Assembly: GCA_004194705.1 (NCBI GenBank)
Contig: SADC01000937.1
Location: 62,001-126,000, forward strand
Reading direction: 5' to 3'
Source: Ditylenchus dipsaci
Taxonomy: Eukaryota; Nematoda; Chromadorea; Rhabditida; Anguinidae
DNA: 64,000 nt
Positions 11,892-24,112 of the stretch are shown here, piece by piece. The position numbers and the translations under genes were made by a program. Within the stretch, counting starts at the first letter, position 1. Each line of letters begins with the position of its first letter. Under the pieces are notes generated by a model that ran no database searches, had not been told where the DNA came from, and worked only from the letters and a program-made list of their open reading frames with translations.

Positions 11892-13545
11892 ACTTTATAT
11901 CTCTTGCCTACTTCAACAAGTAATACCACATATTGTAGAGTTCTTTGAGCCGCACTTGATGAGTAATCCCCCTCAAATGGCTGAGCAATTCCTGTATGAT
12001 TTGAGGAAGATGATAGCCATTACCAAGCAGAGACTACTGCTCCGCTCCAGACACATTCCAAGATTATCAGTGATTATGGAGGAAGATGGTGAAGCGTCAC
12101 AAAACCAAGTAGCCAATACCCACCACCAAAACTACGCCTACTACTCTACTGAAGAAGATGAGGAAGGGGTAGACGGAGAATTTGAGGATCTGGAGGGACA
12201 TCAAGTAGATCTGACCACTCCTCCAAGACTGCCAAGATCACCAGTACCTATTGGAGACTGTGAAGGCTCACCCAAGTCTGTGAAGAGTGATCCAGAAGGG
12301 TCTGGAGACTCTGGAGTAGTGTCCAGTGAAAGCAATAGTGATTGCTCCAGTTCCAGTCAATCGCCTCCAAACACACCTCCTGGCGCTAACTCGGTGGGTA
12401 TTTTTAATATTGTGGTACCCGGAATAGGTCTCCAAGGTTTTCGATGTGATTGATCGGAGTTCCGGTCCGTGGGTTCACAGTCTAAATACGGTGAATCCTC
12501 CAAATGATCTCGTATAGTACACTGATGTTTTACAATAGAGCGAAATCTGACTTAGGATAAAAAGGCATGGGACAAGAGGGACTAAAAATTTTTTTGGCCA
12601 AAAATTAGAAAAAAAAAGTTTGTTTAGAAGCGTTTTACATCTTACACACCGATATTTTCAGAGTTCCAACTCAGGAGGTGTTAAAAGAGTTCGGCAACTG
12701 GTGAAAGGCTTCGAATCCCCTCCTCCCATAAAAACACTACTCACTGTGCCATCTGCTTCTACAGCTAATCGACGAGCCCAGACATCTAGTACTACTGCTA
12801 GACTCCCGACTCCTACTTCCACACCACTCCAACCCCACCCTCAAGTCGCATTCCAATTAGCAAATCCCCGAGATTGGCTCCCAAATCTATGTCTTTAGCT
12901 CAACCCTTGAGTATAAATGCTAATCTAGGAGTAGCCGGCAGTCCAATGACTAACACCAACACTTTAGTAGGCATCATCCAGCAACACAACCAGAGCAATG
13001 GTCCTCCCCTACCTCCCAGAAATACTCCCCTCCACCCCCACCTACCCAACCTCCACCACCTATACCTTCTAGCACCATCGGAGATCATGCTAATGCTATG
13101 TTGATGGTCGCAGCAGCTAATCAACAACAGAAAAGCCGATTGGCTGCTCAGAAAAGAGCTGCAGGTGAATTTTCAGACGGATTTTTTTTTGTAAAATCCA
13201 AAATTTTGAGGGTGACACACGAAAGAGTATTAGACTCTTATGTGCCCGGACTTTGTTCCCCGTAGCACCTATTTTTTCCGGAAACTTTCCTGATTTTAGA
13301 AATTTATTAAAAATGGAGACTTAAATAATGTGAAAAATAATTCTGTCCAAATTTGAATGAAATAAATCTTCCAAGACAAGAGTTTTTTGTTTGCAGGTGG
13401 AGGTACGTATGCAGTATTCCCATCAGACTCACTGAAGAAGTCGTTGCCCAGAAGAAGCAAGAAGGCAATAGCTGAGGCAAGAGCCAATTTCATGAACAAC
13501 ACCCCTCGCCTACACAACCCACAGGACTATTGCTACCAAGACTAA
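11892..13545 (+). CDS. Shavenoid-like protein, C-terminal cytoplasmic block
   Basis: This is probably the 3' part of the gene starting at 7909, as no start codon or signal peptide precedes it. Exons are about 11892 (or 11923)-12393, 12662-13164 and 13397-13545, with matching phases. The protein opens with a conserved-looking helix (PPQMAEQFLYDLRKMIAITK), then an acidic, Ser/Pro-rich tail, a polyproline stretch, and a basic end (SLKKSLPRRSKKAIAEARAN) closing in QDYCYQD and stop. One-base deletions near 12800-12836 and 13027-13030 must be allowed. An AATAAA lies at 13691. A junction 9555 to 11923 would be in phase and join KLYFSA to VIPHIVEFFEP. If separate, it would be an N-terminally incomplete gene. 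Confidence 0.55.
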
Positions 13546-13699
13546 GGGTTTGATAGAGACTAAAATGTAGACCTGCCAAACATATGATGATATAAGATTC
13601 TATATTGCTTCATACACTGTTTGTATATATTGAACATTTCTTGGTTGAAATTGCCTTGATTTATAAGTATTTGTTTTTTGATTGAGAAAAAATAAATTA

Positions 13700-14940
13700 T
13701 TTAGTTTTTCTTCGGTGTTATTTATGCAACTTAGAAAATTTCTCATTGAGCCTGTTTAAGCCAATATGGAAACATTCAAGTTTGACAATTTTCAACAATT
13801 TTCTTTAGTGAATGAGTAATTTGACTGTTTTTTTATTATTTGACCTTCTTAGGGTATTTGTGAAAAACAAATTTTCAGTTTTTTCGAATATATTTTATTG
13901 CACAGTCGAAACCATTCTGAAGTAATACAAAAATTGCTGCAAGATCTAAGTATTGGACGACAAAGAAGAATATATGGTAAAACAATAGATATTATACAAG
14001 CACAAGGTAGTGGTAATAGCAATAGTGTAGCTACAGTTTGAAACGACTTGTTGGTGTGCAAACAAGATGAAGATCAAAAGATGGCAAAATCAGTGGGGAT
14101 CTAGCATTGTTGCAAGACAACAACATGTAGTAGTGTTTACCCGATGTAATGTGTATCAGAAACAGCAAAGGTAATAATACTAAAGTGAATTTCATCAAGG
14201 GGTAAAACTATAAGTAAATCTTTCAGAATAATATCCTCCTAATTGTATACTTTGTTCATATTCAAAAAAGTTGAGGTCCGTATTTTTTTATTTTCTACTT
14301 CTGCTGGTTTTTTTATTTTTGATTTTCTGAGTACAAAAAATTTGTTTGGCCTGTGGTGTAGTAAATAAGCATTACAGTTATGATTATCAAAATTCCACTA
14401 GGTTCGATCACACGAGTTAAATGGATAGCTTGTGGTAGTTTTCTTCAAAACATTTTGTGTTTAGATACAAAAGTTTTCAATAAGTAGCCCTACCCACTTC
14501 TTACCAAAAAAATTGTTCTCAAAGGGTGTAGGAAAGCTATTTAGGTTTGAAAAAGTGGCCTCGATGACGTGTTTTTGTGTTTTTCGGCCCAAAATGGTGT
14601 GCAGGTTCGATCCCACGTGGTGGCAGGCAATTTTTTGGCTTGTTTGAACAGCTGCTAGGGGTAATTTGGGTCGCTGATTCCGAAGATGGAGTCAAAAAGT
14701 TTAATTACCTATAAAACTAGCCAAAGAAGCCAAAAAAAAACCTGCACACCATTTTGGGCCAAAAAACATTTTTTTTCAAGCCTAAATGGCTCCCCCTTTA
14801 AACATTCTTTGGCCCTCTTTGAATATACCACAAAGTAATGTTTGGAGTATAGCTAGATTTTTAGATAACACCGGACAAATGAGGAGGAGCAAAGTTAAGG
14901 CTAATGCATTATCACAATAACAAGGAAGTGAAGTCTTCTA
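13700..14940. other. Intergenic between two convergent genes
   Basis: This stretch separates the 3' ends of the shavenoid-like gene (+) and the TGN38-like gene (-). I see no coding exons. It contains AT-rich sequence and a tRNA-like inverted repeat at about 14560-14775. Confidence 0.5.
14560..14775. repeat. Inverted tRNA-like (SINE-type) repeat
   Basis: GCCCAAAATGGTGTGCAGG followed by GGTTCGATCCC (a good pol III box B) is mirrored by CCTGCACACCATTTTGGGCC at the other end. GTAATTTGGGTCGCTGATTC is shared with the related copy at about 20320-20640. I infer a tRNA-derived SINE arranged as a fold-back. Confidence 0.5.
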
Positions 14941-14948
14941 GGTAACTT

Positions 14949-17903
14949 TTAACTAACATAGTTTCTTTGCTCACTGTCCACATCCACGGCACAACTGCTG
15001 GATTTGGAATCAGCATCGGCGGTGCTTAAGCGTCTATATCTGGCATTACCTCCAGCTCTTCGACCCACACTACCACGACGTCCACTTCGACCTTCTAGCA
15101 ACAGACCTGAATTTGAAATTAGATATACTCCCTTGGCCTTTTGATTGTAAGGCAAACCTAGTATTTTGTTTTTGTTGTGCACCAAAAAGTAAACAACAAA
15201 AAGCAGCACTCCGAAAGCAAGTATATAGACAAAAGCATGTCCCGTGGACTGATCAATGTCAGAAGCGGAAGCTCGCAACAAATCTTGTCTTTTGGGTTCA
15301 ACTGGCGCCTAAAATTTTTAGTTAGAGTCAATAGGGCAGGCTTGTATTTTTGTTTAAAAACATGAAATTTAAAAAAAGCATTTCTAACTAGCGCGTCCCC
15401 AAATCTAGTGTATGAAAGATTTTGATTCTTATGTGCTTTATTGTTAGGGTTTTCGAGTTTTGGACTTGAAAACTCGAAAATTTTCGAGTTTCGGTTTGAG
15501 TCGAAACAACCAAAATATCGAGGCCTCGACAACCCTATTTAGGAGGCCACCGATTTTTCACTATAATTTAAAAAATATAGCTCATTTTGTCTTCGATAGC
15601 TCATTTTGTAGCTGAGTAACAGTAGAATATTTATTGGTTTTTGTCCAATACCTGATCCTGCGCAAAAAAGAGTGATTTGTGGTTTTATTTAGCACTATTT
15701 CAGCATTTTATTTGGTGCTAAAACAGTGCTAAATTTAGCACTTTTTGCAGTTTTCTAGCCTAATGTCCAACATTTTTTCTAACTGTATTTTCAAGTCATT
15801 TGCCGGACCTGATTCGTCAGTCTAATCCAAAATTCATAAAGATTCCGATTTTGCCGACCATTCCGCAAAAAATATAATAATTTCGCCGTAAAAATCCGTG
15901 CCTCTCGATATGAGGCCACCTGTTTTTTAAAAAAAGCTACAGTCGACTCCCTCCATAGTGCACACCCAAGGGGCGGCGCCAGGTGTGCACTATGGCGGGG
16001 GTTGCTATGAAGGGAGCTGACTGTGGGGTGGCCAACCACATTGGAACCGGTTGTGCACTATGGCGGGGGGTTGCTATGAAGGGAGCTGACTGTGGGGTGG
16101 CCAACCACATTGAGACCGGTTGTGCACTATGGCAAGGGTACACAATGGACGGAGTTGACTGTATTAACTTATTATAAAATTATTAGTACCTTGACAACTT
16201 GTGGTTTTGGTTTGTTCTCGGACACAACTTCATCCGTCACTGCTGGTTTCTCAGCACTTTTGCTTTTGACCTCTTTGACATTCTCCTGTGATTTGGGCAA
16301 AGATGACGGTTTAAGTGGCTGCACTTTTGATAAATCTACCTTTTCTGCTTCTGCTTCTTTTTCTTCTTCCTAAAATCAAATATTTTAAGGAAATATAAAA
16401 CTCATGAGTCCCTTACCTCAGGCACTTCCTCGGAATTATTCTCATTTTCTTTGCCTTTTCGGTCCCTGATTTGGACTTGACCACCTCACCTTCGACACTA
16501 ACTTTTTCAGGTTTGGCTGGTGTAACTAGCGTTGGTGCCCAGTTTTAGGCTTGATTGAAACCACTGGGCTGGCTACTGGCGTGGATGCAGATGACACCTG
16601 TGGTTTTTGATTAGTATTATTCTGAGTAGGCACTAGAGCTAAATTAGATCGAAATAATGAATTTCATATGAATACGGAAAACCTTTAATAGTGATTGCTG
16701 AGACACTGAGTGGTGTAGCCGTCGGTGATGCCTTTAAGTGGCTGGTGGTCAAGTTTGTTATCACCTAAAAATAGGCTCTTAATAGGGCTCCAAATCAAAA
16801 CTTTAAAAGGGCTAAAGTCTAGTATACACCCTTCACTCAAGTCTAATATACACCCTTCACTCAAGTCTAGTATACACCCTTCACTCAAGTCTAATATACA
16901 CCCTTCACTCAAGTCTAGTATACACCCTTCACTCAAATTAGCTTGGAGGACAAAGGCAATTTTTTTAAAATTAAAAATTTAAAAAAAATTTGCCTTGGTC
17001 CCCAAGCTAGCTTGAGTGAAGGGTGTATACTAGAACTGCTCCTTTTAAAAGTAAGGACATTTGCTCGAAATAATGACCATATCTCAACCATACTAAAAAA
17101 TTGGCTAGATCTAAAAAAAAAATAAAAGCAGAAATATGTTTTGGTACAATAAGTGGTTTTCAGTAAGCTTTTAACAATCCTAAGAAAAAAAACCAAAAGC
17201 ACGACTTTCGTGATCTTCTTGGGTGATAAGCTTAAATTCACACTACAGTTCTTGACGGGTTCCTTATGTCTCGGTCTCCCCAAAGTCGGTTCTGGTAAAC
17301 AATCAAGTTAAACAACCAAAATACGCCTTGGTCCTCCTGTTGTTTTTGCGAAAAAACAGTTTGGTTCCTTCTGTTCATCATGGTTATTGTAACACTGTGA
17401 TTATGGTTGACTTGATCACCTTCAAAACAACAAAGGGACCAAGCTGTTTTTCGCAAAAAAACAACAAGGAGGACCAAGGCATATCGGCATATCTGATTGT
17501 TTACTAGCGCCGGTCCCCAGTTATGTCTCGGCTATGTCTCTGCCGGTTACGTCTCCCAAAGTGTTTTCCATTCAAAAATAGTTTAAAAAAGACTGCAACA
17601 GCATCTACATAACGATAAATATTTACGGCGGATATAGCCCACCGAATTTACAGACCATAGTGAAATCTCCAATATTTTTGCCTACCTTCGGAGTAGCAGC
17701 AGATTTTGCTGGCTCATTTAGCTTAGTGGAGGTCGCATCTGGTGCTTCGGCTAAAATTATGTGGCTTGACTCAAAATAATTTGATGTTATAAACTACTTT
17801 TGATATCACTTTTGGCCTCTTTTGCGAGCTCAGGTGTACTAGAGGTGATACTTGTGAACAGGCACAGAAAAATTATAGAAATTAGTAAAGATTTTAACAG
17901 CAT
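14949..17903 (-). CDS. TGN38/KCT2-like trans-Golgi membrane protein
   Basis: Exons, read on the minus strand, are 17903-17798, 17750-17686, 16764-16683, 16638-16417, 16369-16190, 15308-15158 and 15106-14949, with consistent phases. The ATG at 17903 gives a signal peptide (MLLKSLLISIIFLCLFTSIT). A long lumenal part rich in Lys, Glu, Ser, Thr and Pro follows. Near the end are a transmembrane helix (FVYILAFGVLLFVVYFLV) and a short tail starting HNKNKIL, then LLLEGRSGRR and a YRRL sorting motif, equivalent to the YxxL-type signal that recycles TGN38 to the trans-Golgi network. One-base deletions occur near 16538-16540 and 16461-16476. The 51-bp final intron and the larger minisatellite-bearing intron are typical here. 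The family call rests on overall architecture and tail; the lumenal part is not conserved. Confidence 0.75.
15940..16161. mobile_element. CAGTCGAC-ended MITE with internal tandem unit
   Basis: TA-flanked termini CAGTCGACTCCCTCCATAGT and the inverse GACGGAGTTGACTG enclose two tandem copies of a unit of roughly 70 bp (GTGCACTATGGCGGGGGTTG, through GGCCAACCACATTG). It sits inside an intron of the TGN38-like gene. Confidence 0.75.
16818..16936. repeat. Minisatellite array, about 24-bp unit
   Basis: Five consecutive copies of TATACACCCTTCACTCAAGT with alternating CTAG/CTAA spacers lie in a TGN38-like intron. A single inverted copy follows at about 17010-17032, and another lone copy lies far away near 62009-62034. 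Frames through it are repetitive shadows. Confidence 0.8.
17285..17515. repeat. Palindrome with GGACCAAGGC core
   Basis: GGTTCTGGTAAACAATCAAG ... CCTTGGTCCTCCTGTTGTTT is mirrored by AACAACAAGGAGGACCAAGG ... TGATTGTTTACTAGCGCC. The arms are about 100 bp. It lies in an intron of the TGN38-like gene. Confidence 0.65.
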
Positions 17904-19148
17904 GTTATTCCTAGTTTCCATGAATTTGGATTTCACGGTTGACACGATTATTAGAATTTAGTTTATCCACGTAAAATGCACAATTTAACCACACGCCACA
18001 CAACACATTTGTGTTGGATTTTTGAAATAAATATTTTTTTCTAATGGATTAAAAGTGCATTGGTATCAGGGCCGGATCCAATTTTGGACTAATACTTTGC
18101 TCTGAAACCCACCCTGGTGAAATTGAAGATCATCAACCTTGCTCTGGTATACCTTTAGTCAAACCTAATTACCGTATTTTCTCTATTAAACGGGCCCTCT
18201 CGCCTCAAATCCAAATTTTCTGCACTATATGAGATACTCTTAGCATAATTTCTGGACTTAGTCTAGTATTATAAAGTTAGTTTTCTAAATTTAATTATTT
18301 GAAATATGTTTTGTCCTAATTGTAGCTCGGTACATTTGGCACAATTATTACTGAACTAGCACAACTTTCACGTAGAAAAAGCCACAATCTCTATCGCATA
18401 AAACTTTTACTACCGTACTTTCTTTGATAGGACGCCATGCTGGCTCATTTTCCGATAGCACTCCAGGTGGTAGCTGATTAGAGTTAAGTTGGCGATTAGA
18501 GGAAATACGGTATGATTTCCATTGTTATCCACAAAAGCCCAAAAACGTTTTTTTGGCATTAATGCAGGTTTCTCATCTAAAAATCCTTAACACTAGAACG
18601 GCTGACTGTACTAAAGTGTGCGTCTTGTGCCAAATTTAATGCTGAACAAGATAGGCGAAAAAAAAATTCGAAAAAGGTGCTTTTGTAAATTGCACTCGGT
18701 CAATTTTCGAAACTACCGCGAAAAAATGGGTCAGATGAGAACCCTGAATTCCCCCGAAATGTCTGATTTAGAGCATTATAAAAAAATCTGAAGCTATCAT
18801 GCTTTTTTCGACAGCTGAAAACACTTAGCACTACATAAAATAAAACCCTGCCCTTCTTAATTTTAAAAGATCTACGTTCTAGTTAGTAAATGACATTCCT
18901 ACCACTCTGTTCTCCAGTTGGAACATTCTTGTTTTTTTAAGCCAGGATATGGACTAAAAAACAGGAGCAAGTTTTTTACTCTTTAAAACTGCATCCAAGA
19001 CAAGGGATGTGATTACAAAACTAGGTAAGGAATGAGATAAAGCTGTTCGCATCTGGCACAAACAGCATAAAAATTTAAAAAATTAATCGGAACGAAAAAT
19101 GGGTCAACTATATGAGAAAAACTAACAAGATTGATTCGAAAAAATATA

Positions 19149-19544
19149 ACCCCTGGTCACACTCATCGGTCTTGGTCGATGTCGAAGTCGCACTTTTTGA
19201 ATTTTTTTGTGGCCAGAGATGATAATTTATCTAATATCATCTCAATATTTTTTATACCAAACAATAGCTCAAGAGCTAAGCTTTTTAGTGTATCGAAAAT
19301 ATTTCAAAAAATATATCGATGTACATCGACCTCGACATCGACCAACCTACAACTTTTGTATTATTACACGCACTTTTGGTGTATAAATAAAAAGTTTCCT
19401 GATGAAGAAGAAAGCCTAGATTCTTATTATTTCTTATTATTGTTTGGTATAAAAACATTCAAATGATACTAGAAAAAGTCATCTCTGGCCACAAAAGAAG
19501 TTAAAAAATCGTCGACATCGACCAAGACCAAGTAGTGTGACCAT
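19149..19544. mobile_element. Palindromic element with GGTCACAC ends
   Basis: GGTCACACTCATCGGTCTTG at the left is mirrored by CAAGACCAAGTAGTGTGACC at the right. Deeper arms (TGGCCAGAGATGA / TCATCTCTGGCCA) pair over about 90 bp. The interior holds TCGACCTCGACATCGACC-type sequence and no credible gene. Confidence 0.65.
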
Positions 19545-20215
19545 AGTCTAACTTGTTTTGTTTTATAACAATTTTCGAACAATTCTTTTTTTAAAAATAA
19601 ACGGGCCCCTACGGAAGGGTTGAAAATTAAACAGGCCGGCCCGTTTAATAGAGAAAATGCGGTATTTGACAATCCAAACATTTTTTCTCACATTTTTTCG
19701 GTCAATATTTCTATATTTGCTTTGGAATTTAGTCCTGCTTTTCTGAATTTTTTTTTTATCAATTTTTAATGTTTCTTAAAAGCTTCGAAAAAATTGCACC
19801 AAAAAATATTTTATAAAGTAAAATGTTTTTTTTAATAAAATAGGTACGAAAAATCAACAGGAGTAACAGGGAAGGTCAAGGCAAAAATTTGGCACCCTAA
19901 AAGTGAAAAGAAAATTTGACGCTACTTGCATATAAATCCCCCCTCAAATCAAATTTTTTTAAAAGTGTTTTAAAACATCCTATATTGACTCAAAATCGCC
20001 TCAGGAGTTCAAAAAACACATTATTTTTGAGTTTTGGTCGATAAAAATTAAGTTTTGGACACTTTTACATTTTGACATTTTACCTGTTTATCATGTTTTG
20101 GTCACAGGATCTGGGCAAAAATAATCTCTAAATGCATTTTTGATCAAGAGTCTTTTAAGGTAGTTTAGGGTCATTTTTCAATTATTTTTACATTTTTTAG
20201 GCTCGGGCTTAGACA

Positions 20216-20640
20216 AGGGTAGGCCAGCGTATGTTAGGACGGGCTCAGAAATGTATCTTCAAGTTGAAAAAGAAAGAAAAACATGTTTGAGTCCGTCCTA
20301 ACATAGGGGGGGGGGAAGCCATTTAAATTTGAAAAAGTGGCTTCCATGGCGCAGTGCGTAAGCGTTTGCGTTTTTTGGCCCAAAATGGTGTTTTTTGGTG
20401 TAGCAGGTTCAATCCCACGTAGTGGCACACTATTTTTTTGGGCTTGTTTGGCCAGAGGTAATTAGACTTTTTAATGCCAGATTCGGAATCAGCGACCCAA
20501 ATTACCCTAGAAATGATCAAACAAGCCAAAAAATAGTGCCCCCACGTGGTTTGAACCTGCAACACCAAAAAAAACACCATTTTGGGCCAAAAAACGCAAA
20601 AAGCTTACGCATTGCGCCATGGAATGGCTTCCCCCTCCCC
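20216..20640. repeat. Two adjoining fold-backs, one tRNA-like
   Basis: A GGCCAGCGTATGTTAGGAC palindrome (about 20222-20306) is followed by a fold-back whose arms carry TGGCGCAGTGCGTAAGCG (box A-like) and AGGTTCAATCCCACG (box B-like). The inverse arms are at about 20540-20635. It is related to the copy at 14560-14775. Confidence 0.55.
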
Positions 20641-21099
20641 TTTAAGCATGTAAATACTATACTTTCTCAAAGCAGAAGGCTCTAAAAAGTAAAAAATTTT
20701 GAAACTCATAATTTTTTTTATTATAGTTGGCCAAAATTTAGTCGAAAATGGTCCTAAAATACCCTAAAAAGGACCATCTATCTTTGAGTAGCTGAAGCCA
20801 AAAACTTTTGGAAAAAAATATTTTTGCAATCAGAAACTGTTTAGAAATGTTTCTTGTATTGTATTAAGCATAAAAAGTTAGCTTAGAATGTGTTTTTGGG
20901 TCAGTTTTCGAAAATTCGGGGATAGGGTGGGGTAAGGATAAACGGGATTAGTACCGCAAAAAAATTCTTTAGTGATATGAAACAAAAAAGCTTTACAAAA
21001 TCTAGTTTGATTTATCAAAAAAAATTTCCGCAGATTTTTTAAATTTTCATAAATGTTTATTTCACGCATTCAATGGAAATAAAGAAAAACATCATCAGT

Positions 21100-24000
21100 T
21101 TATTGAAAAACAGGACAAGCATGACCTCCTTTATCAACTCTCAAATAATTTTTGTCCGCAATATCACTTCTTCCCGTATCACAACTAGCAGCAATCTGTC
21201 GACGTATCTCATCTGTGATCTTGGCTATTCTTAGAGATTCTTCTAAGGGCATAACCTCGCTTTCTAATCTGCCTAAAAAACGATAATAGCTAATGATATT
21301 TTACAAAAAAACGCCTCGGCCCACCTTGTTTAAGGCAGTCATACACATGGTCTGCTTCCAAGTAGTATGCATTTCCATGCGGGTAAGCAAACCCTTGCTT
21401 TCTTTGGCGATTGGAAACTTGTGCACTTGTGAATTGTCTAAGTGTGGATTACTGCCAAATTTCTCAACCAGCTCTGTGGAACACCAGAATCTATCTGGTA
21501 ACTGAAAAGAGCGAGAACTCTTTTAGAAGGGTATACAGTCCAGTTCCGATATAACGACAACCCTTCAAGTTCATTTTTGCCTACGGTTTCACTTTTTTTG
21601 TTGCCCAGTTTTTTCGGCTACTCTATTACGAAATATAGCAAGGATTTTGATTTTACATCACGGCTGCCATCTCAAAATTGTTAAAAAAGACACTTGGGCA
21701 AAAAAGACGTTTTGACCATTTTAGAAGAAAAAAGTGCATTTTATCTAGTGCTTATTGCCATTTTGAAGAAAAAAAAGATTTTGACTAAAATTTAAAATTA
21801 AAGATTCGGGATTCTACAAAAAGGATAAATCTTTTCAAAAAGGAAATATGGCAGCCCTGTTTTACATGTGTTTTTGGAAATGACCACAGTTTTGCGAATA
21901 AAGCTTCGTGTCCAATTAGCGGATTTTCTTTTCACTCTCACCTCTCACTCTCACTTTCAGTGTGTGCCCAATTAGCGGACACTTATTTTTACTCTCACTT
22001 TCACTCTCACTTGCACTCAATTTTCGTGTGTCCAATTAGCGGAATTTTCGTATATTCGAACCAGCAATCTCTACATCACTCCTTAGAATTACTCAGAACC
22101 ACATCCAGATTGGTCAAAAGGCAAAAATAACTGGTTGCCATTCACTCTCACTCTGACTTTGGACACACACTGAGAGTGAAAGTGACAGTGTGGGCTAAAG
22201 TCAGAGTGGGAGTGAAAGGTTTGTTGTGTGTCCAATGAAGAGTGAGAGTGAAGGTAAAAATCCGCAATTTCTTTATATCAAAACGTTACTGCATTTTTTC
22301 TGGTCATCATTTTGGTATGAATCCCTTTTTTATTAGTCAAATCACCTTGAAACAGCCATTAGTTCCAGCCACCAATGCCGAATTCAAGCTGTTAACAATG
22401 CCCGAGTAGAACAAATTAGCCACTCTATTGCCGCTAAACTCCAATGTCACATTGCCCCACAAATCGTTGCCTTCCTCGTCCAATTGCCCTACTGCTGTGA
22501 TCTTCTCAGGCATTTCTTGTTGGAATATCCACAGGGCAAACATCACAGTGTAGCATCCCCCAGAAAAGAGTATTCTGTCCTTGGTCTGACCAGGCAGTTG
22601 GGCATTAGAACTAATGTGACTCATTGAAGGCAAATCAGTGGTTTTGTTGAGATCTGTAGTGGAGATGGGACGACTTAGGTCATGGTCTGTCTGAAACTTG
22701 GTGGATTATGTAGAAAAAAATTTCTGGTGGATTTTACCTTTCGGTTAAAGCACATATTGCATTGGACAAATTGAATCTGGCCGATTTCGCTTAGATGGCT
22801 GCGAAGACTTTGCCAAGCGGGAAAGAATCGGCTCCAGTAACCCTGTGGATAGAAAAAAATGATTTTATTCGAAGTTTTCTGCAGGTGTATACACTGGAAT
22901 CAGCATTTTTAGTCGTATATTTTGTTTATTTTGAAGCTGAAATATTGCCATTTAAAGAGTACTAAATTTCAGCTAATTATGAATTAAAAAAAAGACTTTT
23001 AAAGGTACTTGACCTCAAGACCGATCGCCCATTTCAAGCCTACAAAGTTTTTCAAGAAATTGTGCCTTTTCGAAATGCTCATAGATCTTTCTAGATCATT
23101 CCTCAAAATTCTGTTTTACAGATCGATTTTTTGCCGACAATATTTTTTGGCATATATTGTGAAAATACGATTTTTCTTGGTTGGCCCCTTGCGGCTGGGT
23201 CCTTGTATGCCGAAAAAATGATGTCGGTGAGAAAAGTCGATATGTGAAAACAGAATATTAAGAAACCATTTACAAAAAGTTATACCAATTAAAAAAAACC
23301 TCCATTTTTTCAAGTCATTAATTTTCACACAATTTCCAAAAAATTTAGAATTTAAAAAACCAACCTCCATCAGAAAGCGTTTATGCTCGCGTGCTGCATC
23401 AATAATTCTCTTGGTTTCTTCAACATCCAAGCCCAAAGGTTTTTCACATAGAACATGTTTGCCGTGTTCCATAGCAAATATAGCCATTGGCTTGTGTTCT
23501 GAGGCTACCAAACCGATGTAAACCACATCTTAAATGGACAAACCTCAATATTGACTGACTATAAACACAAATTAAATAGGCTAACCGTCGATTCGTCGAG
23601 GATAGCCTGTTTGTAGTCCCCAAATACCTTGACTGAGGGGGCAAATTGAGTTTGTGCTTGAAATCCTCTGCTTTTCCAAGGATGTAGAAGCAATGCATGT
23701 CACCTATAATATTTAGGATATACGTAGAAATAAGACTTCTGGCAATACCGTGGCGATAGACGCAGTGCTAAAAATTTAACCAATGGCACTCTGTGAAGAG
23801 AAACTGAATTTTAGAAACCCCAAACCAGGACAAAAAAACCTAGCACTGCACCATTTGCTTGACAGGACAAATGCCAAAAATGTTAGATAATTAATTTGTT
23901 TTCGGAAATACATATTTAGTATTCAGCAATGGATCAATATTTTCACCAAGATATGATTTCAATGAGACCTTTTTGTTACTTTTTCTGATTAATTAATAAA

Positions 24001-24112
24001 CCTGGTGACATCGGTCAGCGATGCTCAGTGCCTTTACAAAATTACTGCTTATAGTGCCACAGCCCAGAATCACCCATCTCAAGGGTCCATCTGGATGGTC
24101 AGGATCGGTCAT
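21100..24112 (-). CDS. Dihydrodiol dehydrogenase-like, Gfo/Idh/MocA family
   Basis: This is a predicted NAD(P)-dependent oxidoreductase like animal DHDH, which oxidises trans-dihydrodiols or sugars in the cytosol. Exons on the minus strand are 24112-24002, 23703-23586, 23528-23365, 22842-22738, 22690-22346, 21501-21325 and 21272-21100. The N-terminus MTDPDHPDGPLRWVILGCGT gives a Rossmann GxGxI fold. Next come VVYIGLVASEHKP, then HVLCEKPLGLDVEET with the family's EKP lysine, MEGYWSRFFPAW, a GGCYTVMFALWIF stretch, and the end ESEVMPLEESLRIAKITDEI. Single missing bases are needed near 21402-21404, 23637-23641, 23672-23675 and at the 23586 junction. Once these are allowed, the length and motif order match the family closely. 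The substrate is inferred only from the family. Confidence 0.85.
21925..22250. repeat. CTCTCACTTTCA low-complexity inverted repeat
   Basis: CTCTCACTCTCACTTTCA tracts with GTGTCCAATTAGCGGA blocks are mirrored by GAGAGTGAAAGTGACAGTG tracts. It lies in an intron of the dehydrogenase gene. Confidence 0.55.

Larger units (their letters stand above)
17910..21095. other. Intergenic, inverted repeats only
   Basis: This lies between the 5' end of the TGN38-like gene and the 3' end of the dehydrogenase gene. I see no exons. It contains TACCGTATTT-type repeat ends (about 18172, 18410-18512, 19640-19665), a palindromic element at 19149-19544, and SINE-like inverted repeats at 20216-20640. Confidence 0.5.

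Noticed and set aside
7909..13545. Pseudogene status for the shavenoid-like gene
   Set aside because: All breaks are single-base homopolymer losses, with splice sites and motifs intact, the same pattern as in other genes of the window.
16685..16982. SEGCILDL and HPSLKSSI repeat peptides
   Set aside because: They are translations of the 24-bp minisatellite in an intron of the TGN38-like gene.
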